The position numbers and the translations under genes are program-made. A stretch of DNA of 64,000 bases, taken from positions 56,666,057-56,730,056 of the forward strand of contig CM054120.1 of NCBI GenBank assembly GCA_028673005.1, read 5' to 3'. Below the pieces are notes generated by a model that had not been told where the DNA came from, made no database searches, and saw nothing but the letters and a program-made list of their open reading frames with translations. Source of the stretch: Tanypteryx hageni. Taxonomy: Eukaryota > Arthropoda > Insecta > Odonata > Petaluridae. Numbering within the stretch: the stretch's first letter is position 1; the number at the start of each line of letters is the position of its first letter. This document shows positions 19,901-31,627 of the stretch, one piece after another.

Positions 19901-21430
19901 ATGAACGTCGATACATTATTACCCAGTAATATCAAACATATCCTCTTCGGAAAAGGTTTTAATAATGATGCAGGTCCAAACAACTGAAAAATTTACTCCC
20001 AAAATCTGACCCCAAAAGACCGGCTACTAATTCTTGACAGCACAACAAACCAAGGGAAACCAAGTGACGAAGGCCCTTTCAAGGGCCAAAACAACAACGA
20101 TAACTCCCAACTAGCCCTTATCCAAGAGGGGCACACACTCGATGCTGTTACACGAGCTACTGAGGCCATGGAAACGGGCACCTTTCAACAGCCGAAGAAG
20201 AAGAGGAATACGAAATTTAAGCCATTCTTCACCGCTGCCGAGACTATTGCCGTCCAACACCAAACGGTAGAAACCAACAACCGCTACGACCCGCTCCTCA
20301 GAGACGCTAATATAGACGTCACCCCGGGGCCTTCTACCAGCTTCTTCTACCGCCGAACCATCCCAGACTAGTCTACTTAAGCCGCCAGCAATTCTATCAT
20401 ATGAATTGGCAGACTTTCGACAATATATAACAGCCGTCAAGAGGGTCACAAAGGACCACTAATTCCAAGTGACATCACGTAGGCACTATACCAGGTTACA
20501 GCTAACCAACATAGAAGACCACATAAGTGTGCAGACTATGTTAAGAGAAGAACAAGCTCAGTTGTCCACCTGGGGGACCAAAGAGGAAAAACCCTTAGCT
20601 TTACCATCAGAGGGCTTCACAAAAAAATGGAAGAATCTTATCTCAAGGAAATTCTGGATGACATGAAGGTTCCAGTCTTACGCAATCGTCAGATTCTCCG
20701 AGCAGACAAATCACCCCTAGGGACATTCTTAGTATCAAACCTCGCCACAGCCCAAGGATGGGATCCAAAAGATTTCCTCCGATGTACTTCCATCGGGAAT
20801 TCTCGAGTCCACATTCTACGATACCGACATGAAGAACCACAGATGTGCTTCCAATGCAATCGTTTCGGACATTCATCAACGTTCTGCACAGCGTTACCTC
20901 GATACTATAAGTGTGCCGGCTCCCACCAGGGGAAAACCTGCTCGAAGAAAAAGGAGGATGGTCCTGCCACATGATGTAACTGTGGAGTCCTACACCCTGG
21001 CTTCTATAAGACCTGCCCGATATACCAACGAGAGGCAAGGAAAAGATTTGGATCGCTGGAAACCTCTCAGCCTCAGCAGGCACCCCCTGCCTATCTACCG
21101 GCACCAGCTCCAAGAGGCAACGCTTGGGGCAGCAATAGAAAGAACGCAGCACATCTACACCAAAAAACGGACTTCCCACCAATCCTGCATCCCGCAGCCA
21201 CAAACGGCGAGACAATACAGGAACCCAACGTCCCCCTTCGTCACAGACGGATACCACCTCGACCTGAACCAACTACGGATAATCCACCTTTCCTCCCAAC
21301 AACGGATTCGGCCCTAACCTCCCTCCTTACATCACTGCAGTTTCTAGCGTCAGTGCTGCAGAAACAACTGGCGGAACTTGGACAAGTGCTTGCCCAACTG
21401 TCCGGTCAAATAATGACTATCCATGGATAA
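19901..21430 (+). pseudogene. J1-B ORF1: gag-like protein with zinc knuckles and coiled-coil tail
   Basis: ATG at 19901 (MNVDTLLPSNIKHILFGKGF), similar to the J2 ORF1 start. In-frame stops at 19985, 20369 and 20972. The middle part is in another frame (20469-20666: SRRHYTRLQLTNIEDH...STWGTKEEK), equivalent to the J2 region before the PRE/C2HC-like domain. Zinc knuckles: CFQCNRFGHSSTFC (about 20848-20889), YKCAGSHQGKTC (about 20910-20945) and CNCGVLHPGFYKTC (from 20975). A Pro-rich stretch and a Leu/Gln-rich coiled-coil-like end (LTSLQFLASVLQKQLAELGQ) finish at TAA 21428-21430. It binds RNA or single-stranded DNA in intact relatives. Unlike J2, no frameshift occurs before NNRYDPLL. Confidence 0.75.
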
Positions 21431-23801
21431 GAAAACCCAGCTCTCCGGAATTGTCCTTATCACCTGGACCTGCAACGGTGCTATAAGAACCAAATCACCT
21501 GAACTGCTAGCTTTCCTCCAGGGAAACAACGTCATAGTAGCTCTTACACCAGAAACACACCTTAAGCAATCTTAGAAATGGACGGTACCCGGATTCAAGG
21601 ATTTTCGAACAGTCAGGGAGGGCAGACTAGGAGGAGGAACAGCCATCCTTGTTAGAGAGTACATTTCAGCATATGAAGTAATGATTCCTCAGACAACGAT
21701 ATTGGAGGCTACAGCCGCCATTCTACATACTGCGAGTGGACCTGTCCTATTAGCATTCTGCTACCTTACGCCCGGGATAATGTTCCATGAGGAAGACTGA
21801 AAAACTACGATTAACCGGCGTTTCTTTATATGCCGGCGGTGATTTTAACTGGAAACACGAGTCCTGGAACTCCCGCGTCAATAATAAACAAGGACTCGAG
21901 CTACGCAGCTGGGCTGACACTAACACAGTGAAAATAATATCCCCCACAGCTCCTACTCGAATCCATAGTACTGGTACAGGAGAATTTTTAGACTTCTTTC
22001 TGGCGGCTGGAATACAAAAATCAATTAATATTTTTACAGTTCCAAGCCTAAGTAGCGACCACTACACATTGATCGTCTATATAGGCACCAAGTTACTCCC
22101 AGTTCGTACATTTCGGGACTACAAGGGCGCAGACTGAACTAAGTTCCGGAGACATCTTGACGATTTCTTTCCGGAGCAGACTCCAAATCCCCTCACACCA
22201 GCGGCCATAGATTACCAAGTACAGTACCTCACGGAAAAAATTATGGAAACTGTGGAAGCTACTATCCTTGAGATACGCTGCCGAAGACTATACCAGCAAA
22301 AACTTCCTTACGCTATCCTCTGGATTATTTAACTGAAAAACAAGACCAGGAGACGGCTCCAGAAAACTGGCTACCCAGTGACAAAGCAACAATTAAAGAC
22401 TATGAAGCATAGCATACGCAAAAAGATCAAAGAATACCGGCGTGACACTTGGGACAAAAAGACGGCTTCCCTAAATTTCAGCGACGGTTCCATCTGGAGG
22501 CTAGCCAAACAATTAAGAAACAACCTTGAGACTGACCCTCCAATACAGACTGAGCAAGGCCCGGCCTGCACACCACTAGAAAAGGCGAACCAACTTGCCA
22601 AGTACTTGGAAAGTGTTTTCCAACTAAATACTGGCCCAGACACAATTCCTGGAGAATGGACTGCGCCGGAATCAGAACAAGAGGAAGAAGAGATGCCAGT
22701 CTTAACCATGGATTACATAAGAACGGTAATTAAGTCTCTTCGACCCCATTAAGCCCCAGGTACTGATGGCATAAACAACGAAATCCTTCTACAGCTACCA
22801 GTCAACTTATTAAAACACCTTCTAGCGACCTATAACGCCTCCATCCGAATAGAAAACTTCCGCCCAATATCACTTCTAGACGAACTTGGAAAGATGCCAA
22901 CATAGTGAAAACGAACACATTTTACCACCACAGCAGTTCGGCTTCCGAGGGGAACACGCTACGGCTCACCAGATTACACGGGTCTGCGAGTTAATATCGA
23001 AGTATTTCAACAGAAACTGCGTAGCAACTGGAGCTTTCTTTGACATCCAGAATGCTTTCAATAAAGTCTGGCATAAGGGACTCCTCCATAAGCTCACAAA
23101 ATTATAATATTCTAAGTGGATTGTTAGGATTCTGAAATCCTACCTATATGAAAGGAATTTTCAGGTCTCCTGGCAGAAGGCCGTGTCCCCATGGCTCCTA
23201 GTAACTGCTGGCGTCCCGCAGGGATCTGTGTTGGGCCCCCAACTTTTCAATATTTTTACTGCGGATATCCCGCGTGACAAAGGCTAGAACACAATGATAG
23301 CCCTATATGGTGATGACGCTGCTATTACCACCAGATCTACTCAGCCGAAGATGGCGGCGAGATACCTTCAGGCGGCCACCGACAAACTCCTAAGTTATTA
23401 CAATGAATGGAGAATAATCATTATTCCGGCAAAAACCCAGACTATTCTCTTCTCACGAGCCCAACGGACTGAACCAACCCAGTCATACTAGATTACACTG
23501 AAACCGAGTGGGCTGATAATATTTCATATCTAGTGATTACCCTTGAACGGCGCCTGTCACTAGGTGCACACGCAACAAAAATGGCCTATAGAGCTATCTC
23601 GCTCCGGATTAGACTCTCCCCCATACTAAAGTCCCCCCATGTCTCCATTCGGAATAAAATCCACATCTACCAGAGTGTAATTTTTCCGGAATACACCCAC
23701 GCTTCAGCAGCGTGGAGCGGACTCTTACATAGAACAGCTCTAGTACAGCTCGAAAAATCAGAACGCTGCGTACTCCGCACAGTTTTACTGCTCTGCTAGA
23801 G
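21423..23801 (+). pseudogene. J1-B ORF2: endonuclease and reverse transcriptase remnant
   Basis: ATG at 21423 overlaps the ORF1 stop by 8 nt (ATGGATAA). The endonuclease starts ITWTCNGAIRTKSPELLAF, then LTPETHLKQ with TAG at 21573-21575, GGGTAILVREYI, a frameshift near 21790, GGDFNWKHESWNS and SSDHYTLIV. The linker has TGA at 22135-22137 (shared with J1-A) and a private TAA near 22331. The RT repeats all J1-A motifs: FFDIQNAFNKVW, GVPQGSVLGPQLF, LYGDDAA, and SVIFPEYTHASAAWSGLL near the C-terminus. Private TAA at 22750 in the RT start. Dead copy. Confidence 0.8.
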
Positions 23802-24550
23802 GACCACAAATGAAGTCCTCCACTATTTAACCGATACCTTCCAGTGGAGGAAAGCTGAAAACCACAGCACAAAAATTTTACCAGGTACTACCAACTTAGA
23901 TCTACAGACTCTTACAAGAACTCGGCAAAACAAAAGTCTGCCCCTGGGACACTTTCAAACGCCCCCGTGCATCTACGGGTCTGGACGAGGACCAACCCCT
24001 CCTCCAAAACGGAGACGTTAATTATTATTACTAAGCCAACGGAGGATTATCCCAAGGAGGGACAAAATCGGATGAAGAAAACGACCACCATAGAAAACCC
24101 AAGAGTTAGCAGATATGGTTCCCGGCCTTCACTCGAGAAGGGCTACTACTGCACCTTGGCAGGCCATGAACAGAGGCAGTAAAGGGGAGGGGGCGAGCGA
24201 GATAGGACGAGGAGAGAGAGCGAAGACAGCGGAGTGAACGCACCTGTGGAAAGTTTATCTGCGAGTCGAACCCTTTTCCATATCATTTGTGATTCCTAAA
24301 GTGAACATTTATACTAAGTATTGTACTATATTTGTGCTTAGTATTATGTCACTGCAATATAATTTTTAGTACATTTTATGATATTTATCCAGTGTATGCT
24401 ATTTGATTCTGTAGTCGGCAGCAGAAGTGACACCGAGAGTATCGTCTCGTTTAATTATTTTCAAGTACTATTAGTATTACGAGAGAATAATGTTAAATGA
24501 GACAGTTTCGTCTCAACGTTCAATCCAATCCCGTCGGCTGCAGAGTAAGA

Positions 24551-24674
24551 TGGCTGACGATCCAATTTATTCTACATTCAAAGGCGACCCGAAGATGGAA
24601 ACCGAAAGGAAAATCCGAGAGCCGATTAAGAAATCCTCCATACCTATTGAAGCCCAACGGGACCTATTGCCTAT
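24551..24674 (+). mobile_element. PLE-1' scrap after J1-B
   Basis: About 120 bp of Penelope-like RT (DDPIYSTFKGDPKMETERKI) joined to J1 exactly as in PLE-1, then a jump straight into the pLTR. About 1.45 kb present in PLE-1 (2865-4310) is deleted. It proves that J1-A/PLE-1 and J1-B/PLE-1' are copies of one DNA segment. Confidence 0.8.
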
Positions 24675-25225
24675 AACTAGGAAGGAACGAGTGAATATAA
24701 AATTCAGATCCCTACCATCGGATCTCACTTAAACTCCTGAAGATGCAGACTGCAACGTCTGCGAAACGTCAAGTGCAATAAATGCAGTCAACGATGCGAT
24801 ACTCGAAAACCTCCACCAGCATTCAGCAACGCTGCGAAAGCCTTCAACTTAAATTGATATTCCCCTACGGAGAGGACATCCAGAGGAAGACAAGGAGATT
24901 CGAGCTTCTCGACAACGGTTAAACTAGGAAGGCACGAGTGAATATAAGAGTCAGATCCCTTCCATCGGATCTCACTTCAACTGCTGAAAATGCATACTGC
25001 AACGTCTGCGAAACGTCGAGAGCAATAAATGCTGCCAACGCAGCGATACACGAAAACCTCCACCAGCAATCAGCAACGCTGCGAAAGCAATCAACTAAAA
25101 TTGATATCCCTCTACGTGGAGGACATCCATAGGAAGACAAGGAGATTCGAGCTTCTCGACAAAGGTAAAACAAGGAATGCACGAGTGAATATAAAAGTCA
25201 GATCCCTACCATCGGATCTCACTTC
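24675..25225 (+). repeat. PLE pLTR tandem units (two plus partial)
   Basis: Units start at about 24675, 24921 and 25166; the third is interrupted by J2-B after GATCTCACTTC (25215-25225). Hairpin motifs at about 24735-24775 and 24982-25021. One unit more than at 4311-4614, so unit number differs between the two duplicates. Confidence 0.8.
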
Positions 25226-25588
25226 GGAATTGGAATGGAAATTGAGCCCTGGCCTTTTTTTAAAAAGTGCTGAGTACCACCTGCTGAGTTTATGGTCAGC
25301 AGCTTACCTGCGATATACTCCCCTTATCCGTCCCGTTATCTCTGGCTGGTTTTCGAAACTCCCCTTGGGGAGGATGTAGGTAATCCGCTGTGGCTCAGAG
25401 ACAACCAGGGTTTCTGAGTGTGTCCAGGATCTTCCTAGGGTAACCCGCACGCCTCGCTGCGAGCGGTGCGCCTGGGGGACCATAGCACGGTCACACTCGT
25501 TCTCTTTCTGCGGGGGATGGCTAACCAAGGACCACCTTCTCACTTGTTCGTCCTTACGTCTCTCGAAACATGTGGCAGTCGATAGGCC

Positions 25589-27088
25589 ATGGGGGAGTTT
25601 CCCCCCTGTAGAAATACCCCCGTTCCAACGCGCAAAATATCGCTAACCAGATCCCCGCCGTCTAAAAGGACGCAACAAAGGACGGTTCCTCCCGGGACAA
25701 ACACGGATGCATCACTCCCGATCAATATTAAACATGTCCTCTTGGGGCAAGCTTTTACGAACGTCGTTATTCAAGCCGATCGAAACAACCCACTGTACCC
25801 GACCCCACGAGGACGGCGCGAAGTTTTTGACAGCGGCTCTTTAGAAAGCAGAGAAATGCAACTTGACGACGGTCTTACTAAGGATCAGCATGACAAGCAA
25901 CTTGCCCAGGAGCTAGCTGATAGCTCTGCTACTATGGAGACAACAAACAACGACGCCAAACGCATCTTCTATAAAGTTGAATAAAGTAAAAGGAAAGGAA
26001 GGCGTAGAATAACGACCTCACTGGACACGACAATTAATTGCACAACCGCTACGACCCTCTGGTCGAATTGACAGAGACAAATCCTCGACGCGCACAGGAA
26101 GAGTCAGGTACAAACGCTCAACCAACCGCAGACAGAACAATGAATACTGCCTCCAGGAAGCCACCGCCTATTATAATTTATGACGTAAAAGATCAGACAG
26201 CCTTCATAATGGCCATCCGCAAACAGGCAAAAGATTGTGACTTCGTATTTACGAAAACTAAAGAAGGCTCCCGTCTACAGCTAAGACCTGAAGAAGACTA
26301 CTCCGAAGTTCTAGCTTATCTGAAAGCAGCCGGCGCCCAAACCAGTACATGGGCAACTAAAGAACCTCGCGTCCAGCGCTGCCTTATTCATGGCCTGGAA
26401 GAAGGCACCGACACGAAATTCATACAGGAAGACATTAAGAAAAATGGTATTTCCGTGTTGGAGGTCAAATCCCTCCCCAACCGGGAAGATATATACTCGA
26501 TTTTCGTGCTGATGGGAGATGGATTTCAGGCCAAAAAGATCGGAGAAATCCGTAGAATATGTAGCTATAGAGCACGTATTACGCTATTAAAACATAAACA
26601 TAAACATCTGGGTACGGACACGGATCCCGGATTTGCACTGTAGCGCCAAGATGCTATAAATGCGCTGGGGCCCATGAAGGTCGGAAATGCCCGAAAGCAA
26701 AAGAGCAGAACCTCGGTGGTGATCATGTGGCATTCGCAAAATGCTGCCCAATAAATGAAGAGGCAGCATCCCAACTGAAGGCAAAAAAACAAGCCGCCAA
26801 AGCTAAAACGAGACCCGCACCTCACTCCAAGGAGAGTCCATGGGACAAGAGGCGGAGAGCCCATGAGAAAGTATCGTACCTCAAATCAGAAAGTTACATT
26901 CCGGCACCGCAATGGAGAAAAGAAACAAAGAATGCGAAGCCAAAACTGGCCAAGAAAAACTTCCAGAGGACTTGGGCTGCATTCTACTGGAATTAATGTC
27001 CACTCTGAAGAAGCAGATGGCACTTATGACCTATCCTATTTGCAAACTTTCCGACACCATTCAATCAGTCACACGTCATGGCTGTTAG
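25589..27088 (+). pseudogene. J2-B ORF1: gag-like protein, frameshifted
   Basis: ATG at 25589 opens MGEFPPCRNTPVPTRK leading into GTNTDASLPINIKHVLLGQ. The frame stops at 25982-25984, and a second frame starts before HNRYDPLVELTET (26038) and runs to 26643 through the PRE/C2HC-like region. The first knuckle is damaged by a short deletion (HKHLGTDTDPGFAL). Later pieces CYKCAGAHEGRKC and KAKKQAAKAKTRPAPH are in further frames. The ORF1 stop TAG (27086-27088) lies inside the ORF2 start ATGGCTGTTAG. Confidence 0.7.
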
Positions 27089-29765
27089 AAGAAGGAAAGC
27101 ATTAAATATCGCCCTCTGGAACGCCCAAGGAGGCCCCCGGAACAAGACACCGGAACCCGTGGTGTTCCTACGCCGGCAGGGGGCAAGTGTATGCCTCCTT
27201 TCGGAAACCCATATGAAACCTGGTACAAAATGGAATATTCCGGGCTACCATAAAACAAGGAAAGGAAGACCAATTCCCCCTGGCAGTATTGCAGCTGGTT
27301 GAGTAGCCATCCTCACGGCTAACAACATTCAGACTGACCCAGTGCTGCAACCAGATGTTCAGAATATGGAAGCGGTGGGCGTTAAAATAAAAACAACAAT
27401 AGGACATGTTACACTATATAGCTGCTATGTCAGAACAAAGGCCAACATATCTACCGACGACATAGACAAGGTCTTTGACTCAGACTCAAACGGGCCTACC
27501 ATTGCTGGAGGCGACTTTAATGCAAAGAGTCCACGATGGAACTGCTGGTCCGAAGACAGGCGTGGAAAACTTATTGATAGGTGGGCAAGGGACAGCAACA
27601 CCAGAATTATTGCCCCGGTTGAAACTGCTAGGCCAAACCCAGGGGGTCACGGAGAAGTGATCGACTTTGCAATGATGAGGGGACTTCAGATATCTGCACT
27701 AGCATCCACCATCCCCTGCCTACAAAGCGATCACTACCCTGTGATAATACGCTTCCGAACGCACATAGTGCCTCCCTCAGAAAACAATAACAGGCTGTGC
27801 TACGGACTGGAAGATTGGAACCTATTACGGAAGAAAGTGGCAGACGCTCTGACAGAACGACCTGACCTGGCCAGGAACCCAGAGGAACTGGACAGTATGG
27901 CCATCTCCCTTGCAGAAACCATCACTACCGCAGCAAACTCCTCCATCCCAAGGAAACCGCCACGTCCACCTGACCACCTAGCACTTCCTCCAGAGCTTCA
28001 ATCGCTCATTGTGCAGAGAAATATAATCAGGAGAGAGTACTTACGATATGGTACTTCAGGATTGAAACAAGAAATTCGTAACTTAAACCATGAAATCCAA
28101 GACCAAGTGCGACTCCTGAAATGAAAGAGATGGGAGGAGATGCTAGAATCCCTGAATTTCGAAGATATAAATATCTGGAAAATGACACGCGCCCATCGTG
28201 ATACGCCTATGGTAGAGTCGCCACTGCTCATTGGCACTACCAAAATATACGGAGCCAAAGAGAAGGCAGACCATTTGGCAGATTACTTAGAAGGAGTATA
28301 TCAACCGAACCTTAGGACACCTGAGTCAGGCGACGAGACTGAAGTGATAGAGCCATTAACACCAGGCGAGAACTCAGTGGTTCCGGAACTCTTGTCGGAA
28401 GACTTTGCCACTGTTATCCGCAGATTCCCTTTGGGGAAATCCCCAGGACCAGATGGAATCTCAAATGAGATTCTTAAGAGAATCCCGAGAGCTGCTGGCG
28501 AATACTTAACAGTCATAGCACAATGCTCGTTCAGAATAGGACACTTCCCAAACCCATGGAAGAAAGCTAAAATATGCTGTATTCCGAAGGAATGAGGAAC
28601 CTCAACGCCCGAGAAATTCCGGCCAATCTCTTTTCTTGACGGTCTCGGGAAAATCATGTAAAAACTTCTGATCCCCTACATACAGGAGTATTGTGAAGCA
28701 GAAAGTATCCTCCCCTCTGAGCAGTTTGGATTCAGGGAAATTAGGAGCATCGTACAGACACCAGCGAGATATTGAGTTTATCGCGGACTCCTTTATCAGA
28801 AAGGGGTGCTCGGCCGGCGCATTTTTCAACATATCTAAAGCCTTTGCCGTGTCTGGCATGGAGGCCTCCTAAACAAAATGACAAGGATGAAATTTCCCGC
28901 CTGGCAGATGAGACTCATTCGCTCGTATCTCTCGGAGCGATGCTTCAACGTGGTGTGGCGCCATGAGAGCAGCAGTGAGAGGAAAACCTCGGCAGGAGTA
29001 CCTCAGGGGTCGGTACTGGGACCCTTGCTGTTTAACATTTTTACGTCAGACATCCCCAGGATGCAGGAAGACTAGAATGTCATGCTCGCCATATATGCAG
29101 ATGAGGCAGCCCTCATCTCCCGCAGTATCAAACCGAAAGTTGCTACCAAACACCTGCAGGCAGCCATTAAAAAACTTGCCACCTGGTACGCCAAATGGCG
29201 TATCGCCCTGAACCCGGGAGAAACACATGCCGTGCTATTCACCCCGAAGCCCGAGGAAAGCCCAAACCCGCCAAACCTGCATGTTCACAAAACAAGTATC
29301 CCATGGAGCGACAAGACCACATACTTTGGGGTCATGATTGATAAGAGTTTGACTTTTCGACTTCATGTGGGGAACGCCATTCTTGAAGGAGCGAGAGCTA
29401 GAGCTGCACTGCAGCCATTATACAGGCCGCAGTCGGTCTTCTTAAAGACAAAGATCCGTCTATACGATATAATCATACGGCCAATACTGACATACGCTGC
29501 TCCGATCTGGTCTGGCATGATAAGAGGACCATCCAAAGCGAGACTTCAAACCTTAGAAAAAAGGACACTCCGAGCAGCCATACTTCCAAGGCCTGGCACG
29601 GTAAACGACCTCTACCAGCAATCTGGCACCACCCCTGTACTTTCCCACATTAGGAATATATCCGTGCAGTTCTTAAGTAAAGGAGAAAACCACAGGGACG
29701 AAATAGTCAGAGAACTCTCCATTGCAACCGCCAATTGCTGGGATAAACATAAACGGCCAAGATGA
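27078..29765 (+). pseudogene. J2-B ORF2: endonuclease-reverse transcriptase, mostly one frame
   Basis: Best preserved ORF2 in the window: 27078-29765 is almost one frame with stops at 27300 (TGA), 28122 (TGA), 28593 (TGA), about 28660 (TAA) and 29073 (TAG), plus two offsetting indels around 28745-28865. Endonuclease: ALWNAQGG, LLSETHMKPGTKW, GGDFNAKSPRWN (about 27508-27543) and SDHYPVIIRF (about 27729). RT: GKSPGPDGISNEIL, HFPNPWKKAKICCIPKE, FRPISFLDGLGK, EQFGFRE, AGAFFNISKAF (motif A with Asp to Asn), AGVPQGSVLGPLLFNIF, AIYADEAAL (motif C, second Asp to Glu), KWRIALNPGETHAVLF, TYFGVMIDKSLTF and ILTYAAPIWSGMI. Intact relatives perform target-primed reverse transcription. This copy has lost both catalytic positions. 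Confidence 0.85.
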
Positions 29766-29941
29766 TCCGCGGGGGAGGAATCAGGTATTCCTCTCTCAAA
29801 ACGGAAAAGAAGAGAATAGGGGCAAAGGCTGCCCAAACACTTGCATCCCTATATAGGGAAAAAACCGACAAGGAAAAAGCCCTGAAAGAGGCAAGGTTCC
29901 TAATAACAAGAGACACGACGATCTCACTTCATCTCCTGAAG

Positions 29942-30424
29942 ATGCAGACTGCAAAGTCTGCAAAACTTCGAGAGCCAGAAATACCGCCTACGCAGCGATA
30001 CCCGAAATACTCCACCAGCATTCAGCAACGATGCGAAAGCCTTGAACTCAAATTGATATCCCTCTACGTAGAGGACATTCAGAGGAAGACAAGGAGATTC
30101 GAGCGTCTCCGCAAACAGAAGTGCAAACTTTTGTCATCACTCGCCTTTTTTCAACGTTGCCGGCATGCAGAAACGATACTAACTAGCGTCAATGTTAAAC
30201 ATCACATACAATTCCAGGCTGCAAAGAAGATTCTTTATCGGACAAGCCAAGCACTCCTGCTTAAACGCATCCGGTTCACGAGATACGCGCTCTTGCAATG
30301 TGCTCATAATCTCTACCATCTCTACCTAGAGCTCGCCTCCGTTATGTCTCACGAAGACTGGGAGCAGAATGACCATATCCCCGCCAGTTCCTTAACAAAA
30401 ACCCAGCGATCTTTCACGGAATAA
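29942..30424 (+). pseudogene. PLE-3 N-terminal region
   Basis: Part of an open frame (29762-30424) that crosses the J2|PLE junction: the J2 tail (EKALKEARFLITRDTTISLH) is fused in frame to the pLTR-encoded segment and the PLE N-terminal region (RLRKQKCKLLSSLAFFQRC, ALLQCAHNLYHLYLELASVM, HEDWEQNDH). This N-terminal part is basic and Leu-rich, fitting the uncharacterised N-terminal domain of PLE proteins. The fusion frame is probably accidental, because the other copies have stops at the junction. Confidence 0.6.
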
Positions 30425-30664
30425 TAAGTTAACAAATTTGAAAATCTCCGTAAGAAACAACATCCAGATCCGACGCCAAGCCCCGACAAGACGATTTAAA
30501 AACCTAAAGGACAACATTTTCTCCGATGCAGCAAAATCAGACTTTGCGAAAGGTCTGAACTTCGCCATCGCTCCCAAAAAAATACCTGAGGAAGAAATTG
30601 TCGTGGAAGTGAAACGGCCATCCGCAATCTGAATTCGTACCAAGCAGAAGAAATACGCCAACAG

Positions 30665-31627
30665 GTGGCGTATATTATTCGTAATGCAAGATTACCATCC
30701 TCCAACATCTCCACAGCTGAAAGACAGTCCACCAAAGATTTGAAGAACCACAAAAGCATCGAGATTTTACCGGCTGATAAGGGAAACGCCACCGTAATTA
30801 TCTCCAAGGAGGACTACGACGAGAAGATGCGGAATCTACTGGACCATGCAACTTACCCCACACTCAAAGGCGACCCGACGATGAAAACGGAAAGGAAATT
30901 CCGAGTGCTGATTAAGAAATCCTCCATACCTGTTGAAGATCAACGAAACCTACTGCCATCATCATCCAGGCCTCCACGACTGTATGGGTTACCAAAAATA
31001 CACAAGAACAATGATTTCCTGAGACCCATCCTCAGCGTAATCGGCTCCCCAACATATCGGCTGTCAAAATACCTCGCACGCAGCATACCGACGTACGTAG
31101 GCGGAACGGAGGTGCACGTAAAGAATTCAGCACAATTCATAGAAAATCTAAACGACATGAAAGTATCTGAGAACAATATTCTATTAAGCTTTGACGTGAC
31201 TTCAATCTTCACTAATGTTCCCAGTAAGCACTCCATCGAGATCTTGAAGGAGCTTATACATCAAGGACTTCCGGCAGACTATCCGAATTTAACAATATTC
31301 TGTCTCAACAACTACTTCTTCCTGAGGAACAGAGAGTTTTACGAGCTGAAGGAAGTATCAGTTATGTGCTGCCCTCTCTCCCCCGTCATAGCCAATCTCT
31401 ATATGGAGCGTTTCGAGTCTAAGACGCTATCATCATGTGGTCCTCGTCCTTCATTCTGGCTGCGTTACGTGGATAACACATTCGTCATTTCGCGCCATAG
31501 GACAAATAAACTTCACGAGTTCTACCGTCTACTCAACCAAGTCCAGCCGGCCTTCAAGTTTACCATGGGAGTCGAAAGGAACGGCACACTACAATTTCTC
31601 GACATCATGCTTGAAGAAAAAACCTGA
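30665..31627 (+). pseudogene. PLE-3 reverse transcriptase (320-codon open frame)
   Basis: Longest PLE RT frame: ILPADKGNATVIISKEDY, RPPRLYGLPKIHK, LRPILSVIGSPTYRLSKYLA, SFDVTSIFTNVP (motif A Asp at about 31195), VMCCPLSPVIANLYMERF (motif B, where most RTs have Gly before PLS), WLRYVDNTFVIS (motif C, Asp-Asn) and LQFLDIMLEEKT at the end. An A-run indel near 31615 shifts the frame so that PDGSLGHSVFRKKAHTDRYM continues in frame with 31437-31790. PLE RTs make cDNA from the element's RNA; Asn at the second catalytic position is expected to impair this. Confidence 0.85.

Larger units (their letters stand above)
19434..24550 (+). mobile_element. J1-B: near full-length Jockey-like non-LTR retrotransposon
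   Basis: Most complete J1 copy: 5' UTR (19434-19900), ORF1 (19901-21430), ORF2 (21423-23801, decayed), 3' UTR to about 24473, and the same extra 75 bp and PLE junction as J1-A. The 5' UTR segment 19527-19752 closely matches the J2 5' UTR. From about 21817 on it parallels J1-A, including shared stops. The 5' boundary is approximate, chosen at GGAATTGGA because J2 also starts with GGAATTGGAATGG. Confidence 0.8.
25226..29919 (+). mobile_element. J2-B: full-length J2 Jockey-like non-LTR retrotransposon
   Basis: Reference copy of the family, about 4.69 kb, flanked on both sides by the perfect 11-bp direct repeat GATCTCACTTC (25215-25225 and 29920-29930), which is also continuous pLTR sequence. 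Order: 5' UTR, ORF1 with CCHC knuckles, overlapping ORF2 with endonuclease and RT, short 3' UTR ending GACACGAC without poly(A) or simple repeat. No RNase H domain is seen. Motif style and the gag-type ORF1 place it in the Jockey superfamily. Confidence 0.88.
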
